NCBI GenBank assembly: GCA_025357995.1
Contig: JANYLF010000064.1
Span: forward strand, 1-6,826
Direction: 5' to 3'
From: Acidimicrobiia bacterium
Lineage (GTDB): Bacteria > Actinomycetota > Acidimicrobiia > IMCC26256 > JAENVU01
DNA length: 6,826 nucleotides
Positions 6,567-6,826 of this stretch are shown here, piece after piece. Each line of letters starts with the position of its first letter. Positions within the stretch are counted from its first letter, which is position 1. The position numbers and the translations under genes are program-made. Below the pieces are notes generated by a model, which saw only the letters and a program-made list of their open reading frames with translations, was not told the origin of the DNA and did no database searches.

Positions 6567-6826
6567 ATGGACCTGCTCGTCATCGACATCGGCACGTCGT
6601 CGATCCGCGCCGCGATCGTGCGCGACGACGCCACCGTGCACCACGAAGAACACCGCGAGTTCCTGCCGGACTCCCCGGCGCCGGGGATGGTCGAGTTCGA
6701 CGCGGCCGCAATGGCCCGGGTCGTGCTCGACGCCGCGAACGCGACCCTCGCGCTCCACGGCGGTCCGGTCGCGGCGGTCGGCATCACGAACCAGCGCGGC
6801 TCGACGGTGGTGTGGGATCGGGCCAC
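6567..6826 (+). CDS. FGGY-family carbohydrate kinase, glycerol kinase-like (3' end missing)
   Basis: Only the first 86 residues are in the window; the family is normally about 500. The N-terminal phosphate-binding strand-turn reads LLVIDIGTSSIRAAIV (3-18), the ASKHA/FGGY ATPase fold signature, with Asp7 likely in the nucleotide-metal site. The stretches EFLPDSPAPGMVEFDA (31-46) and VGITNQRGSTVVWD (71-84) align best with glycerol kinase among FGGY enzymes. Its likely role is ATP-dependent phosphorylation of glycerol or a related polyol, which would feed glycerol 3-phosphate to the neighbouring GlpD. However, the Glu that follows NQR in E. coli GlpK and binds glycerol is Gly78 here, and the usual DQGTTS is DIGTSS, so another substrate is possible. 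The ATG has a GGAG ribosome binding site and follows the AGPS-like gene by 24 bases. No symbol is given because the substrate is uncertain. Confidence 0.85.
   Translation, partial: MDLLVIDIGTSSIRAAIVRDDATVHHEEHREFLPDSPAPGMVEFDAAAMARVVLDAANATLALHGGPVAAVGITNQRGSTVVWDRA

Overview
The window is high-GC, densely coding DNA with four genes on the plus strand, separated by only 10, 25 and 24 bases. There is no stretch of 300 bases without a gene. I see no RNA gene, mobile element, CRISPR array or convincing terminator. The GC-rich third positions, the use of a GTG start, the TANNNT boxes placed 6-7 bases before two starts, and the gene types (a giant cyclase-ATPase-TPR signalling protein beside a glycerol 3-phosphate oxidation cluster) suggest an actinobacterium, possibly of the Acidimicrobiia. 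That placement is inference from style, not from a marker gene.

Bases 1-3384 hold the 3' part of a very large signalling protein. It has the end of one class III nucleotide cyclase domain, a second complete cyclase-like domain, a STAND/AAA-type ATPase module with Walker A and B motifs, and a TPR-rich C-terminal half. The domain order resembles soluble adenylyl cyclase (ADCY10-type). The two cyclase domains look functionally complementary: the first keeps a metal-site Asp, the second keeps Thr/Asn/Arg of the substrate and transition-state site.

Bases 3395-6826 hold a glycerol-phosphate gene cluster. It contains an FAD-dependent glycerol-3-phosphate dehydrogenase (GlpD), an FAD-binding oxidoreductase closely resembling alkyldihydroxyacetonephosphate synthase (AGPS), and the first 86 codons of an FGGY-family kinase resembling glycerol kinase. 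A simple reading is kinase makes glycerol 3-phosphate, GlpD oxidises it to dihydroxyacetone phosphate, and the AGPS-like flavoprotein acts on a DHAP-derived or related substrate. The last step is not established, and the kinase lacks the Glu that contacts glycerol in E. coli GlpK, so its substrate is also open.

The cyclase gene is close enough to be co-transcribed with the cluster, but candidate leaderless promoters directly before glpD and before the AGPS-like gene could let these be expressed separately. Most of the window is recognisable biology. The points worth checking are the split cyclase active site, the AGPS-like/GlpD pairing, the kinase substrate and the leaderless starts.
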